Assembly: GCA_024742305.1 (NCBI GenBank)
Contig: JANSYQ010000013.1
Location: forward strand, 37,182-101,181
Length of the DNA stretch: 64,000 bases
Direction: 5' to 3'
Origin: a bacterium
Lineage (GTDB): Bacteria; Bacteroidota; Bacteroidia; Flavobacteriales_D; Crocinitomicaceae
The position numbers were made by a program, and so were the translations under genes. Positions 7,663 to 16,852 of this stretch are shown one piece after another (the stretch's first letter is position 1; each line of letters starts with the position of its first letter). The notes beneath the pieces were generated by a model. It was not told the origin of the DNA. It worked only from the letters and a program-made list of their open reading frames with translations, and did not search any database.

Positions 7663-8997
7663 ATGTTTACAACTAAACGTACGTTTTTCGTCGTGTTTGT
7701 TGTTACGACCCTAATTTCATTCTCGTCGTACAGCCTTCACTACACAACAACAGGCTCCGGAAGCTGGTCCGAGCCAACAATTTGGTCGCTTGATGGCGGC
7801 ACAACCAGTTGCTTCTGTGTTCCTCCCAATAATCTCAGCGGAGACACCATTACAATTAATCACGACATTTCGGCAACGAGCAATCTGACCATCAGCAACA
7901 ACGCTCTATTCAATGTAAATGCATCAGGAAGCCTCGATGCAACGGGACGTCGATTGACCATCACAGGTGGTGCCGAAGTCAATCTTTTTGGTGATTGTAC
8001 CTTTTCACGATTCATCAACGGTACTGCTGCAGGAACAAGTGGTGGTACGCTGAATATTTACGGAGCAATTATTCACCTTGCTGGTCCAATTGACGCCAAC
8101 GCTGGTGTAATCAATATTTCCGGGTATATGTATCAAACTTCCGGAAACATTGATATTGGTGCTAATGGAACCATCAATTTTGTAACTGGCGGAAAGTTTG
8201 AATCCTTCAACGGAAACATTAACAACGAAGGAATCTTATCTATTTGTTCCGATTGCTGCATGCAGTCATCAGGAAACTGGACAAATGAAGCCACAGGAAC
8301 TGTTTCAGGAACAGGTTCTGCAGTTACAACCACCGGTAACATGAATAATTTCGGGTCATTTTCTCCGAGCATTACTTGGTGTTCGGTAGGGTTTGATACG
8401 GGAATGCCATCACCTGAAGATTGTACAACATCCAACACAACATGTGCTTATGTTTCGTTGCCAGTTGAGCTCTCTGATTTCTATGGAACTGCCATGGAGA
8501 AACATAACTTGCTCGCTTGGGTAACGCAAACTGAAAAAGATTGTGAATCGTTCCTAGTTACAAAGTCAGAAGACGGGTACCTGTGGGAAACAATTGGAAC
8601 GGTGAATTGTGTTGGAAATAGCACCAGCGCCAATTATTACGAGTTCCGCGATATCCATGTAACAGGGGGAATATCTTACTATCGTTTGCAACAAATCGAT
8701 ATGGATGGAACAGTGCATTACTCCCAGCCTATCAGCATTTCGAATAAATCGTCTCAAAAACTAATGACCTACCCCAATCCGATTTCATCAGGCGATCAGG
8801 TATTTATCGCTGGTATCGAAGGTGCGGGTACTTTGAATATTCGCAATGCAGCAGGACATCTTGTTCGTTCAGAAGAAATCTCTTTGTCGACAGGAGAGTC
8901 CGCTTTTATCAACTCGGAAAATTTCTCATCAGGCTTGTATATCGTTGAATTCAACGACGGTGACCACCTGAAAACAACGAAGTTTATCATACGTTAA
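7663..8997 (+). CDS. Secreted T9SS cargo with type A C-terminal sorting domain
   Basis: 444 aa. An N-terminal hydrophobic segment (about 8-25) serves as signal peptide. It is followed by the G8-like opening GSGSWSEPTIW and a Ser/Asn/Gly-rich beta-helix-like region to about 265. A Bacteroidota linker domain (LPVELSDF ... LLAWVTQTEKDCESF ... YYRLQQIDMDG) covers about 268-355. The last ~75 residues (YPNP ... GLYIVEF ... TKFIIR) are a T9SS type A sorting domain, which targets the protein through the outer membrane to the cell surface. No catalytic motif is visible; a structural or adhesive role is a guess. A strong terminator follows. Confidence 0.85.
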   Translation: MFTTKRTFFVVFVVTTLISFSSYSLHYTTTGSGSWSEPTIWSLDGGTTSCFCVPPNNLSGDTITINHDISATSNLTISNNALFNVNASGSLDATGRRLTITGGAEVNLFGDCTFSRFINGTAAGTSGGTLNIYGAIIHLAGPIDANAGVINISGYMYQTSGNIDIGANGTINFVTGGKFESFNGNINNEGILSICSDCCMQSSGNWTNEATGTVSGTGSAVTTTGNMNNFGSFSPSITWCSVGFDTGMPSPEDCTTSNTTCAYVSLPVELSDFYGTAMEKHNLLAWVTQTEKDCESFLVTKSEDGYLWETIGTVNCVGNSTSANYYEFRDIHVTGGISYYRLQQIDMDGTVHYSQPISISNKSSQKLMTYPNPISSGDQVFIAGIEGAGTLNIRNAAGHLVRSEEISLSTGESAFINSENFSSGLYIVEFNDGDHLKTTKFIIR

Positions 8998-9020
8998 ACC
9001 TACAATTACAACGGCGAAAG

Positions 9021-9050
9021 GGAGAGTTTTTTCATAGACTCTCCTTTTTT
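9021..9050 (+). terminator. Rho-independent terminator after the T9SS cargo gene
   Basis: GGAGAGT at 9021-9027 pairs perfectly with ACTCTCC at 9038-9044 around a 10-nt loop, and six T follow at once. It lies 24 nt after the stop codon and isolates the sigma factor gene downstream. Confidence 0.85.
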
Positions 9051-9110
9051 ATTGAAAAAGGATGTTACTTTCACCAAGAACAACATTCTATTAGAAAACG
9101 AAAGCACCTT

Positions 9111-9677
9111 TTGGGAAGAACGAAGGAAATAGCCAAACTCTCTGAATCGCAGATTATCGCGCTTGCTAAGAAAAAGAAGCGATACTTTGGGGTTTTGTAT
9201 GATCGCTATTTCGATCAAATTTTCCGATTTGTGTTCAAAAGATTAAGCGGTAACGAAGAAGTCGCTGGTGATATAACACAGCAAACTTTCATGAAGGCCA
9301 TGGCGAATTTGGAGAAATATGAAGATCGTGGATTGCCCTTCAGCAGTTGGTTGTATAGAATCGCACAGAACGAAGTTTCCATGTTTTTCCGTCAGCAGAA
9401 AAAGAGTTACTCTGTTTCTATTGATGAGGGACGATTGATGGACGTGGCGGGTGAGGCCAACCTTTCCAACCACATGAGTATGGACGATCAGGAGCGATTG
9501 ATCGAAGCCATTAATGGACTAAAACAAGAGCATCAAGATTTGTTGGAACTTCGCTTCTTTCAGGAAATGAGTTTTAAAGAAATCGCTGAAATTTACGATA
9601 TTACGGAAGCAAACGCTAAAATGCGCACCTACCGCATTCTCGAGAAAATCGGTAAAATGTGGGAAGATAAATCATGA
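9111..9677 (+). CDS. ECF-type RNA polymerase sigma factor
   Basis: 188 aa. Sigma-70 region 2 spans about 25-95, with FGVLYDRYFDQIFRFVFKRL and DITQQTFMKAMANLEKY. Region 4 spans about 130-180, with LKQEHQDLLELRFFQEMSF and KEIAEIYDITEANAKMRTYR, the helix-turn-helix that reads the -35 element. The only start codon that keeps the N-terminus is TTG at 9111; no in-frame ATG precedes region 2. It overlaps the next, tiny membrane-protein gene by 4 bp (ATGA). No recognisable anti-sigma gene is adjacent unless that small protein plays the part. Confidence 0.88.
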   Translation: MGRTKEIAKLSESQIIALAKKKKRYFGVLYDRYFDQIFRFVFKRLSGNEEVAGDITQQTFMKAMANLEKYEDRGLPFSSWLYRIAQNEVSMFFRQQKKSYSVSIDEGRLMDVAGEANLSNHMSMDDQERLIEAINGLKQEHQDLLELRFFQEMSFKEIAEIYDITEANAKMRTYRILEKIGKMWEDKS

Positions 9678-9880
9678 GAAAATTTGTCATAAATAAAGAG
9701 CAGAAGAAATTGACGCCATCTGAAGAACAGATCAAGCGACAGAAGGACTTTGCGCGTTTGCATCATGATTATGAGAAAATCGTCAAACGCGGCAAAAAGC
9801 CATTGTACCGGGATCCAAAGATGTTCCTTCTTTTGTTGATCATCGGGTTGCTGTTCTTATTGATGTTTTTGGAGTCTTAG
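9674..9880 (+). CDS. Small single-TM protein coupled to the ECF sigma gene
   Basis: 68 aa. A highly charged cytoplasmic stretch (1-48, Lys/Glu-rich) is followed by one hydrophobic helix (about 49-66), ending LMFLES. The ATG overlaps the sigma gene stop as ATGA, so translation is probably coupled. It is too short for a classical zinc anti-sigma domain (no Cys or His pair). By position it could still tether or restrain the sigma factor; that is inference. Confidence 0.7.
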   Translation: MRKFVINKEQKKLTPSEEQIKRQKDFARLHHDYEKIVKRGKKPLYRDPKMFLLLLIIGLLFLLMFLES

Positions 9881-9900
9881 AGAAAAATCAAGCGCTTGTT

Positions 9901-11064
9901 CTAAGGTATCTTCTTTGGCGTTATTGTTAACGTATTCGTACTTCTAATCGCATCATCACTTGCTCGAAACTTGCAAGAATACTTTACCCCCCGATCTTCG
10001 GATGACTTAGCGTAACCAGCTTTCATATCATTTAAGTACTTCAAATCTGTACTACACTTCTCACGGTAATTTGTAGTCTTTCCTTCTTCATCGAATCGCA
10101 TACAGATCAAACAATACTCTTCCGCTGGCTTCGATGCCTCTGAGCTTTCTCCTTCTGAGCTACTTCCCTGTTTTTGAATTGATGCAGGTAACTTGACATC
10201 CAGCGTTGCGAGCGACTCTATAGGATTGACAATTTTCACCCTCGGTGTCTCCGCCGTGGTATCCTCAAAAGGCGTTACATTGATATCAGCATAAGCGATT
10301 AGCTCGGACTCTGCCACATCCAAGGACTCGTTGATGCGTTCTCTTCTGTGTGTGATAATCATTTTTATTTTACTATTGCTTACTCTATTCTCAGGCATCA
10401 CGTTGAAAAAGCCATATTGATCAGTTGATGTTTGCGTGCGCAATTGTGGCAATACAACCGAAGCATTCTCAAGGGGTGTTCCGTCCATGTAGATATTACC
10501 GCGGTACTGAATTTGCGGTGCGACTTGTCCTTTCTTTAAGTCAATAGACACCACTCCGTTGAGTTCCTTTGAAGCGATATAAACTACCGTATCAATGCCG
10601 TTCTCCTCACTTTGACAGAACAAACTCAATGTCTTTGGAAGTTCAGTTTCAGTAAGTGTAAGGGTGAATTTCCCCACCTTATTCGAGTGTCCCAATTGAT
10701 CTGTTTCCCGAACGAAAACATCTACATCCCCAGCTGGTTTTCCTGAAATCGTTACCAACCCTCGTAATGTGGCATTTTCACTGCAAAGTGAGGAATCCAG
10801 TGGTGTACTCGGAGAAAAGAAATACACCATGACCAACACGGCGATTGCACCCGAGGCACTAACAACCCCTTTATAATTTATAGAAATCGCACCGGGAATC
10901 ATTACCGCAAAAGCACCCGCGGCGAGCGCCATAACGATCTTGAAAATTTGATTCTGAAACTCTGTTGGACATTCAACAGTAAAAGCGATAATAAGAAGAG
11001 TAATCACAAACAGAACACCTACGATGCCCGCGATAATAAATTGTTTACCAATATTGAATTTCAT
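9901..11064 (-). CDS. Membrane protein with carboxypeptidase-regulatory-like repeats, unknown function
   Basis: 387 aa. Three hydrophobic helices near 10-28, 40-58 and 66-86 precede a soluble region. That region has two Ig-like carboxypeptidase-regulatory-type repeats: one from LRGLVTISGKPAGDVDVFV, the other from YRGNIYMDGTPLENASVVL with TSTDQYGFFNV. A Ser/Glu-rich linker (about 300-315) and a Cys-containing C-terminal part (CLICMRF ... CKFRASD) follow. I do not recognise the whole. It is monocistronic and divergent from the porP operon. A role as a receptor or scaffold for envelope complexes is possible but unsupported. Confidence 0.65.
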   Translation of the reverse strand: MKFNIGKQFIIAGIVGVLFVITLLIIAFTVECPTEFQNQIFKIVMALAAGAFAVMIPGAISINYKGVVSASGAIAVLVMVYFFSPSTPLDSSLCSENATLRGLVTISGKPAGDVDVFVRETDQLGHSNKVGKFTLTLTETELPKTLSLFCQSEENGIDTVVYIASKELNGVVSIDLKKGQVAPQIQYRGNIYMDGTPLENASVVLPQLRTQTSTDQYGFFNVMPENRVSNSKIKMIITHRRERINESLDVAESELIAYADINVTPFEDTTAETPRVKIVNPIESLATLDVKLPASIQKQGSSSEGESSEASKPAEEYCLICMRFDEEGKTTNYREKCSTDLKYLNDMKAGYAKSSEDRGVKYSCKFRASDDAIRSTNTLTITPKKIP

Positions 11065-11239
11065 TTTTCAGTGTTTTGATCTTCAGCATCTACCACTCGA
11101 ACAGCACGAAAAACGTCACGGTAACAAAAATTGAAATTTTCAGCGTTTCATAGCGGCGAGAAACCAAGCCAAATTGCGAAAAAAGAATGACTTATCATAA
11201 TTACGGTGGAACAATGCTCAAACTCAGTTCCCTTGACCG

Positions 11240-11271
11240 TTTGCTTCGCCTACCCATTTTTCGTATTTTCA
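11240..11271 (+). promoter_or_regulatory. Promoter of the porP-OmpA operon
   Basis: TTTG at 11240-11243 and TATTTTCA at 11264-11271 (two mismatches to TAnnTTTG) are exactly 20 bp apart. The predicted start near 11277 leaves a leader of about 5 nt before ATG 11282. The exact -33 spacing supports the call; the imperfect -7 weakens it. Confidence 0.4.
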
Positions 11272-11281
11272 TCTGAAATTC

Positions 11282-12289
11282 ATGCGTTTGAAGCTAATTG
11301 GATGTATTGTAACACTACTTATCTGCACTTTCTACGGAAGTGCTCAAGATATCCATTGGTCTCAATTTAACGACAATCCAATTTTTCAAAACCCAGCGAG
11401 CGCAGGGCATTTCCGAGGAGATGTGCGCTTTATTGGGAATTATCGCGATCAATGGCGCAGCGTTACCGTTCCATTTCAAACCCTAAATTTTTCAGTCGAT
11501 GCGATGCCCTTGAATAAACGCGACATTGGCTATGGACTCATGGTTTTTCACGATGTAGTAGGAGATGGAAATTTCCGAACGATTGAAATTCAAGGAAATA
11601 TATCGAAGCAGTTCAAAATAACACCTGACTCTATGCACACTGTTCGTGCGGGGCTAAATTTAGGTATGAACCATCGACAGCTCAACTTTGATAAGTTCTA
11701 CTTCGATAATCAGTTCAACGGGGTACAATTTTTTCCTTCCTTACCAACGGGCGAAGTACTGTTTTCGGACAGCCGAACGAATCTCAATATCGGGGCAGGA
11801 CTTACGTACCAGTATTTCGATAACGAACGCTTCAATTTCACCACCGGCTTTGGCTTTTTTAATATCAATCGCCCAAATCAAGGGTTCTATGGAGATGTCA
11901 TTCGCCGTGATCTGCGATTCACTGCCTTCGGTAAAGGAATCTACGAGTTAAACTACGACTGGGACCTCATTCCGGGATTCCAAGTGTCCGTTCAAGGAAA
12001 ATACCGCGAAATCATGATTGGTTCCTCGGCAAAATACACCTTAGTAAATCGCATGGGAGACTACAAAGCCTTGTATGCTGGACTATACTACCGAAATCGC
12101 GATGCCGCATTTTTGTCTATGGGAATGGATTTTCAAGCTTGGTTCGTTGGCGTTAGCTACGATATCAACTTTTCTCAATTGGTTCCTGCAAGTAGAACAC
12201 GTGGAGGGATTGAAATTGCAATCCGCTACATCATGAATCGTTTCAAACCGAAAAAAATCGTTCACCGAATATGTCCAGACTATATCTGA
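11282..12289 (+). CDS. PorP/SprF family outer-membrane protein (type IX secretion)
   Basis: 335 aa. The signal peptide ends near GSAQ (residue 22). It is followed by the family opening DIHWSQFNDNPIFQNPASAG and beta-barrel strands rich in aromatic and Asn residues (VRFIGNYRDQWRSV, VPFQTLNFSVDA, GYGLMVFHDVVGDG). PorP/SprF proteins sit in the outer membrane and help export or anchor T9SS substrates, notably type B cargo. The next gene, an OmpA-like protein, starts 19 bp inside its 3' end; this pairing recurs at 50492-53552. No type B cargo gene is next to this copy. Confidence 0.88.
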   Translation: MRLKLIGCIVTLLICTFYGSAQDIHWSQFNDNPIFQNPASAGHFRGDVRFIGNYRDQWRSVTVPFQTLNFSVDAMPLNKRDIGYGLMVFHDVVGDGNFRTIEIQGNISKQFKITPDSMHTVRAGLNLGMNHRQLNFDKFYFDNQFNGVQFFPSLPTGEVLFSDSRTNLNIGAGLTYQYFDNERFNFTTGFGFFNINRPNQGFYGDVIRRDLRFTAFGKGIYELNYDWDLIPGFQVSVQGKYREIMIGSSAKYTLVNRMGDYKALYAGLYYRNRDAAFLSMGMDFQAWFVGVSYDINFSQLVPASRTRGGIEIAIRYIMNRFKPKKIVHRICPDYI

Positions 12290-14511
12290 TTTTACTTTTT
12301 TGCATTCTCAGCGGGACATCATTCGGACAGGACCAACTGAAGAAGTATCTCGATTTCGCAAAAGAACAATACGACAAAGGCGATTATTATTACGCATTGG
12401 AGTATTACAAAAAAGCCATGGAACTGGACTCTGCCACCGTAGATATTGTCTGGAACTTGGCAGAAACGTATCGCGCATACAAGGACTATCGAAAGGCAGA
12501 ATATTACTACAAGAAGGTTTACGAGAAAGAATCCTCGCGAATCTACCCAAACAGTCTACTCTATGTTGGACTGATGCAAAAGCAAAATGGTAAATACGAT
12601 GAAGCACTAGAAACTTTCAAGAAAGCCAAGAAAAAATACTACAAAGACAAGAAGAGCTATTGTTATCAAAAGGCAAAACAAGAAGTTTCGAGCACCGTTT
12701 GGGCACGCTCGGCCTTGAGAGATACAGCAGAACTTACTGTGGAACCATTGCCTCCCTCCGTAAATACCCCAAATTCCGAATTTGGGCACGGAATCTACGA
12801 CTCTGTGCTCTACTTTTCCAGTCTTCGCGCCGATTCAATCAGTGAACGTGAAGAAGTTTATACTACTGGATATCATACGCTTTTGTATCAAAGTGAGATC
12901 AAAAACAATCAGTTCGAAGCCTCGACCAAAATTGAAGACTTGGTAAAAGAAGCCATGAATACTGGAAACGGAACCTTCAGTCTCGACGGTACTCGCTTTT
13001 ATTTTAGTCGCTGTACAGAGAAAGGGTACAACTATCATTGCAAAATCATGGTGGCTCAGTACGCACGCGGACAATGGACGTACATTGATTCCTTGGGTGA
13101 AATTATCAACGAGCCTGGATCCAACACAACGATGCCATGCATTGCCGATTTGGATGGAAACGAAACATTGATATTTGCTTCGGATCGAGAGGATTCTCAA
13201 GGGGGACTGGATCTATTCTACAGTCAAATTAGAAACGGAAACCAATTCGGGAAAGTACGCGCATTGAAAACTCTAAATTCCATTGAAAACGACGTCACTC
13301 CTTGGTGGGATGCAGAAAATCAACGTTTGTATTTCTCTTCCTCATGGGAAGATGGCTTCGGTGGATACGATGTTTTCTACTCACAATACAACGGCCGATT
13401 TGAAAAGCCTGTGAACGCGGGCTTGCCTGTTAATAGTCCAGCGAATGATTTGTACTATTTCCGAGAACTAGATACCGGCTACGTGACCACAAACCGTTTG
13501 GGCGTACAATACAGCAAAAATCCTACGTGCTGTAGCGACATCTTCGCCTTGAAACCACCGGTGAAAATCATCCCTCCTACTCCGGAAGAAACCTTGGAAG
13601 ACCTGATGAAACGTCTACCTGTTACCTTGTATTTCCACAACGATTGTCCGGATCCAAAGACGAGAAATGATTCAACGAAAGTCAATTACATCGATGGATA
13701 CAACGAATACACAGCAATGTTGGACAAATACAAAAAAGAGTATTCGAACGGATTGTCCGGAGATAAGGCTGAGGAAGCTAAAGAGGATATCGAAAGTTTC
13801 TTTACTGAATACGTCGATCAGGGCGTAAAGGATTTAGAGGTTTTCCGTGATTTGTTGTTGAAAGAGCTGGATAAAGGAGCGAAAATCAATCTGACCGTTA
13901 AGGGATTTGCCAGTCCACTTGCTAAAACCGATTACAACGTTCACCTCACACGACGTCGAATTACATCGCTAGTGAACTACATGTACGAGTATAACGGAGG
14001 TGTTTTTGCAAAATACCTAGATGGAACCGCTGAAAATGGCGGCAAGGTTGTTTTCTCGTACGTACCCTTCGGTGAATACACCGCCGATCAGACCACCAGT
14101 GATAATCCAAATGACGTGCAAAAATCGGTCTATTCCCGAGCCGCAGCCAAAGAACGAAAGATTGAAATTCAAAGTGTTAGCTATCTAGAAGAAGATACCG
14201 TTTTTGCGCTCGTCACAGACAATGCACTAATTGACGCAGGACCTCGAAAAAGAGGCGACGTAATCAAAGTGGAATACGAGGTAAAAAACGATTCTTCTGA
14301 GCCGATCACCATTAGCAATGTTCGAATTCCATGTGAATGTACCTCGGCAGATATCGAAAAGAAAGAGTTGGCACCAGGAGAATCCACCAAGGTAACAATG
14401 GAGGTCGATACCAAAAATCTCATCGGGTTTGCAGTAAAATCCATCTATTTGCAAGTCGACGGTTACGACGAAGAACTGCGTTTATATATCTCCAGCGAGA
14501 TTAGTGATTAA
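12271..14511 (+). CDS. TPR / PD40 / OmpA-like protein with C-terminal DUF1573 domain
   Basis: 746 aa. Signal peptide 1-19 (GTSFGQD). TPR-like helices about 22-130 (YDKGDYYYALEYYKKAMELD). PD40-type beta-propeller repeats about 160-430 (NTGNGTFSLDGTRFYFSRC, PWWDAENQRLYFSSSWEDGF). An OmpA-like peptidoglycan-binding segment follows at about 450-630 (LYFHNDCPDP ... LTVKGFASPLAKTDYNVHLTRRR). The last ~90 residues (RGDVIKVEYEVKNDSSEPI, PCECTS, LAPGESTKV) look like DUF1573. The TPR-PD40-OmpA order resembles T9SS PorE-type proteins; the DUF1573 tail is unusual. It overlaps porP by 19 bp. Confidence 0.82.
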   Translation: MSRLYLILLFCILSGTSFGQDQLKKYLDFAKEQYDKGDYYYALEYYKKAMELDSATVDIVWNLAETYRAYKDYRKAEYYYKKVYEKESSRIYPNSLLYVGLMQKQNGKYDEALETFKKAKKKYYKDKKSYCYQKAKQEVSSTVWARSALRDTAELTVEPLPPSVNTPNSEFGHGIYDSVLYFSSLRADSISEREEVYTTGYHTLLYQSEIKNNQFEASTKIEDLVKEAMNTGNGTFSLDGTRFYFSRCTEKGYNYHCKIMVAQYARGQWTYIDSLGEIINEPGSNTTMPCIADLDGNETLIFASDREDSQGGLDLFYSQIRNGNQFGKVRALKTLNSIENDVTPWWDAENQRLYFSSSWEDGFGGYDVFYSQYNGRFEKPVNAGLPVNSPANDLYYFRELDTGYVTTNRLGVQYSKNPTCCSDIFALKPPVKIIPPTPEETLEDLMKRLPVTLYFHNDCPDPKTRNDSTKVNYIDGYNEYTAMLDKYKKEYSNGLSGDKAEEAKEDIESFFTEYVDQGVKDLEVFRDLLLKELDKGAKINLTVKGFASPLAKTDYNVHLTRRRITSLVNYMYEYNGGVFAKYLDGTAENGGKVVFSYVPFGEYTADQTTSDNPNDVQKSVYSRAAAKERKIEIQSVSYLEEDTVFALVTDNALIDAGPRKRGDVIKVEYEVKNDSSEPITISNVRIPCECTSADIEKKELAPGESTKVTMEVDTKNLIGFAVKSIYLQVDGYDEELRLYISSEISD

Positions 14512-14519
14512 TCATTCGG

Positions 14520-14528
14520 TATATTTGC
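14520..14528 (+). promoter_or_regulatory. -7 element placed 4 nt before the acyltransferase start
   Basis: TATATTTGC fits TAnnTTTGC. Its G is followed by cgcc and then the GTG start at 14532, so transcription would begin at or next to the start codon (leaderless mRNA). The -33 region is not recognisable. Confidence 0.45.
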
Positions 14529-14531
14529 GCC

Positions 14532-15668
14532 GTGGAAACCAAAATTAAACGTTTAGGTTTTATAGACGCCGCCCGCGCCCTGGCCATCATTCTGATGCTG
14601 CAAGGACATTTTATTTCTTTGACCTACAAGGACTATACGGCAATGGCTCATGGCGCCATCTATGGAACTTCCGGGAACTTCTTTTTTGATGTTTGGTTCT
14701 TACTTCGTGGATTTACGGCTCCACTTTTCTTTAGTATCACCGGACTTGTTTTCACGTTTCTTCTTCTTCGCGAACGTGACAAACCCTTTTGGTCGCAAGT
14801 TCGTGTTCGAAAAGGAATAAAGCGAGGCTTTGAAGTAATGCTTTGGGGATATATCCTTTGCTTGAATTATAAGAACTGGCATCTTTATGCCGCAGGAAAG
14901 ATTCCTGACAGAACCTGGTCGTTTCACGTTTTACAAAGTATTGGATTCTCGTTATTCGCATTGATCTTTTTATATGCGCTGGCATTGCTGATTAAGAAAG
15001 TTCGCGTGTCCGCATTGTTCCTTATCGTTGGCACTATTATTATTGCCGTAACTCCTTTTTTCAAGGCCATGGGCGATAACTACTTTCCTTCTTGGGCACC
15101 GCAAATCATTCAAAATATGTTCAACGGTCCCAATTCGTTCTTTCCTATATTTCCTTGGCTTGGCTATGTGCTATTAGGAGGATTTGTAGGGGCTATACTG
15201 CAAGAAAAAAAATCCATCCTTACCGAAAAATGGACACCGTTGAAGTACGCGGGAATTGGTGCCGCCGTATGTCTTTTCATTGTTGGGTTGGTCCACGTAA
15301 TTGATTGGATTTTTGCTCCATCCATGGATTTCACTACCATCGGTATCCGTTTTGGAAACTTTGCCATGGTTCTTGGCGTATTAGTTGGTCTGCTCTATTT
15401 GGAGCGATCTGAGAAACTGAGAATTCCCTTCTTGGTGGAAATGGGAAAAAATACACTGGACATATACATTGTACATACCATTGTACTCTATGGTTCTGTA
15501 TTTGGCATTGGAATTCGAACCTATATCGAAAAAGACATATCCTTCCCAATGGCCATTTTGGGTGCCATAGCGTTCATTCTGTTCTTCGGTCTTATGACCT
15601 ATTTTCAAAACATGTTTAAACGATGGTGGAGAGCGCGTAAAACGAAGGCAAAAACTACTGAAGGTTAG
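14532..15668 (+). CDS. HGSNAT/DUF1624-type integral-membrane acyltransferase, copy 1
   Basis: 378 aa with about ten TM helices. The N-terminus RLGFIDAARALAIILMLQGHF carries the conserved Arg, Asp and His26 of the heparan-alpha-glucosaminide N-acetyltransferase-like/DUF1624 group, which moves acyl groups across the membrane. GKNTLDIYIVHTIVLYGS near 330 is shared with its tandem paralogue. GTG 14532 is chosen because it aligns with the paralogue's MKPKVRL start. It lies 20 bp after the OmpA-like gene. Acceptor unknown: a periplasmic glycan or lipid is plausible given the secreted SGNH hydrolase nearby. Confidence 0.8.
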   Translation: METKIKRLGFIDAARALAIILMLQGHFISLTYKDYTAMAHGAIYGTSGNFFFDVWFLLRGFTAPLFFSITGLVFTFLLLRERDKPFWSQVRVRKGIKRGFEVMLWGYILCLNYKNWHLYAAGKIPDRTWSFHVLQSIGFSLFALIFLYALALLIKKVRVSALFLIVGTIIIAVTPFFKAMGDNYFPSWAPQIIQNMFNGPNSFFPIFPWLGYVLLGGFVGAILQEKKSILTEKWTPLKYAGIGAAVCLFIVGLVHVIDWIFAPSMDFTTIGIRFGNFAMVLGVLVGLLYLERSEKLRIPFLVEMGKNTLDIYIVHTIVLYGSVFGIGIRTYIEKDISFPMAILGAIAFILFFGLMTYFQNMFKRWWRARKTKAKTTEG

Positions 15669-15695
15669 ACATTCGCACAACAATTTAATTTGAAT

Positions 15696-15704
15696 TAAAT
15701 TTGC
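15696..15704 (+). promoter_or_regulatory. Promoter of the second acyltransferase gene
   Basis: TAAATTTGC fits TAnnTTTGC. TTCG at 15672-15675 (one mismatch to TTTG) lies 20 bp upstream. The -7 box is only 6 nt before the ATG at 15710, again pointing to a near-leaderless message. An in-frame TTG at 15701 falls inside the box and is rejected as a start. Confidence 0.5.
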
Positions 15705-15709
15705 AGCCC

Positions 15710-16852
15710 ATGACGACGAAAGAATTGAGTATGAAGCCAAAGGTTCGATTGAAATTTATCGACATGGCGCGTTCTGTGGCTATCCTTCTTATGTTGGAAG
15801 GACACTTTGTGGATGACACTCTTCTCGAAGTGTATCGCGATCCGGATAACATGATTTTCTTTTCATGGAAATTCGTGCGAAGCTTCACGGCTCCTGTATT
15901 CCTCACTGTCACCGGAATGATTTTCGTTTACCTCTTGCTGAAAAATCGTGAAGAGCGCTGGATAGACAATATTCGCATTCGAAAGGGATTCAAACGTGTG
16001 GTTGAGTTGTTGTTTTGGGGATTGGCAGTTCAATGGTACGCATTTCACGTTCTTGAAGCCATCTCTTTTGGTATCCTCACTATTCTAATCATTTACGGCC
16101 TCTATAAATTGCTACGATTTATTCCACTTTGGATATTCTTCTTTTCGGCTGGAGTAACAATATTTGCCCTTTATAAAATTGTGTTGGTAGGAGAATTAAG
16201 CCAAACCTTTATTGAAGAGGGATACATGCATCTAATTACAGACAATGTAGGAGATGGGCGTGATCCAAAGTATTGGTTCCCCATCATTCCGTCTATAGGA
16301 TACACCATGTTTGGAGCTATGATTGGTGCCTTACTTCACGATCTCAAGAGTCATGTTCGGACATGGTATTTCCCTACCATCGTTTTCACCATTGGGTTTG
16401 TTTTCTTTTGGTGGGCCAAAGAAATCCTGTATGGACTGGATCAAGTGTTAAAAATGGATTCCTTTCAATTTATCGGTGGTGACTCGATGTACAGTAAAAT
16501 GGGAATGGTACTCATGGAATTGAGTGTGCTCATTTTTATTGACAATAAATGGGGGCACAAAATTTCTGAAAACAACTTATTCTTGAAGGTGGGACAAAAC
16601 ACGCTCACCATCTACGTTCTTCACATGGTTGTTCTTTACGGATCAATTACTGGTCTTGGCTTGAATCGCCTCTTCAGTAAAGGGGAGCATTCTGTCATGC
16701 ATTTAAATCCTTGGGAAGTCGCGTTAGGAGCTGCGTTGTTCGTTGCCTTCTTCGTGCTCCTAATCAAGTATTTGGATTGGATCAAAAAACGACTGGAATT
16801 CATTCTAGGTCCGATTCGCCGCTTCTTCAATAAATTATTTTTTGTTGCGTAG
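15710..16852 (+). CDS. HGSNAT/DUF1624-type integral-membrane acyltransferase, copy 2
   Basis: 380 aa from ATG 15710 (ATG 15731 is an alternative that matches copy 1). It has the same fold and landmarks as the preceding gene: RLKFIDMARSVAILLMLEGHF near the N-terminus with the conserved His at 32, and GQNTLTIYVLHMVVLYGS near the C-terminus. Overall identity to copy 1 is modest by eye, so this is an old duplication. The 3' end overlaps the convergent SGNH hydrolase gene by 18 bp. Acyl donor and acceptor cannot be read from sequence. Confidence 0.8.
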   Translation: MTTKELSMKPKVRLKFIDMARSVAILLMLEGHFVDDTLLEVYRDPDNMIFFSWKFVRSFTAPVFLTVTGMIFVYLLLKNREERWIDNIRIRKGFKRVVELLFWGLAVQWYAFHVLEAISFGILTILIIYGLYKLLRFIPLWIFFFSAGVTIFALYKIVLVGELSQTFIEEGYMHLITDNVGDGRDPKYWFPIIPSIGYTMFGAMIGALLHDLKSHVRTWYFPTIVFTIGFVFFWWAKEILYGLDQVLKMDSFQFIGGDSMYSKMGMVLMELSVLIFIDNKWGHKISENNLFLKVGQNTLTIYVLHMVVLYGSITGLGLNRLFSKGEHSVMHLNPWEVALGAALFVAFFVLLIKYLDWIKKRLEFILGPIRRFFNKLFFVA

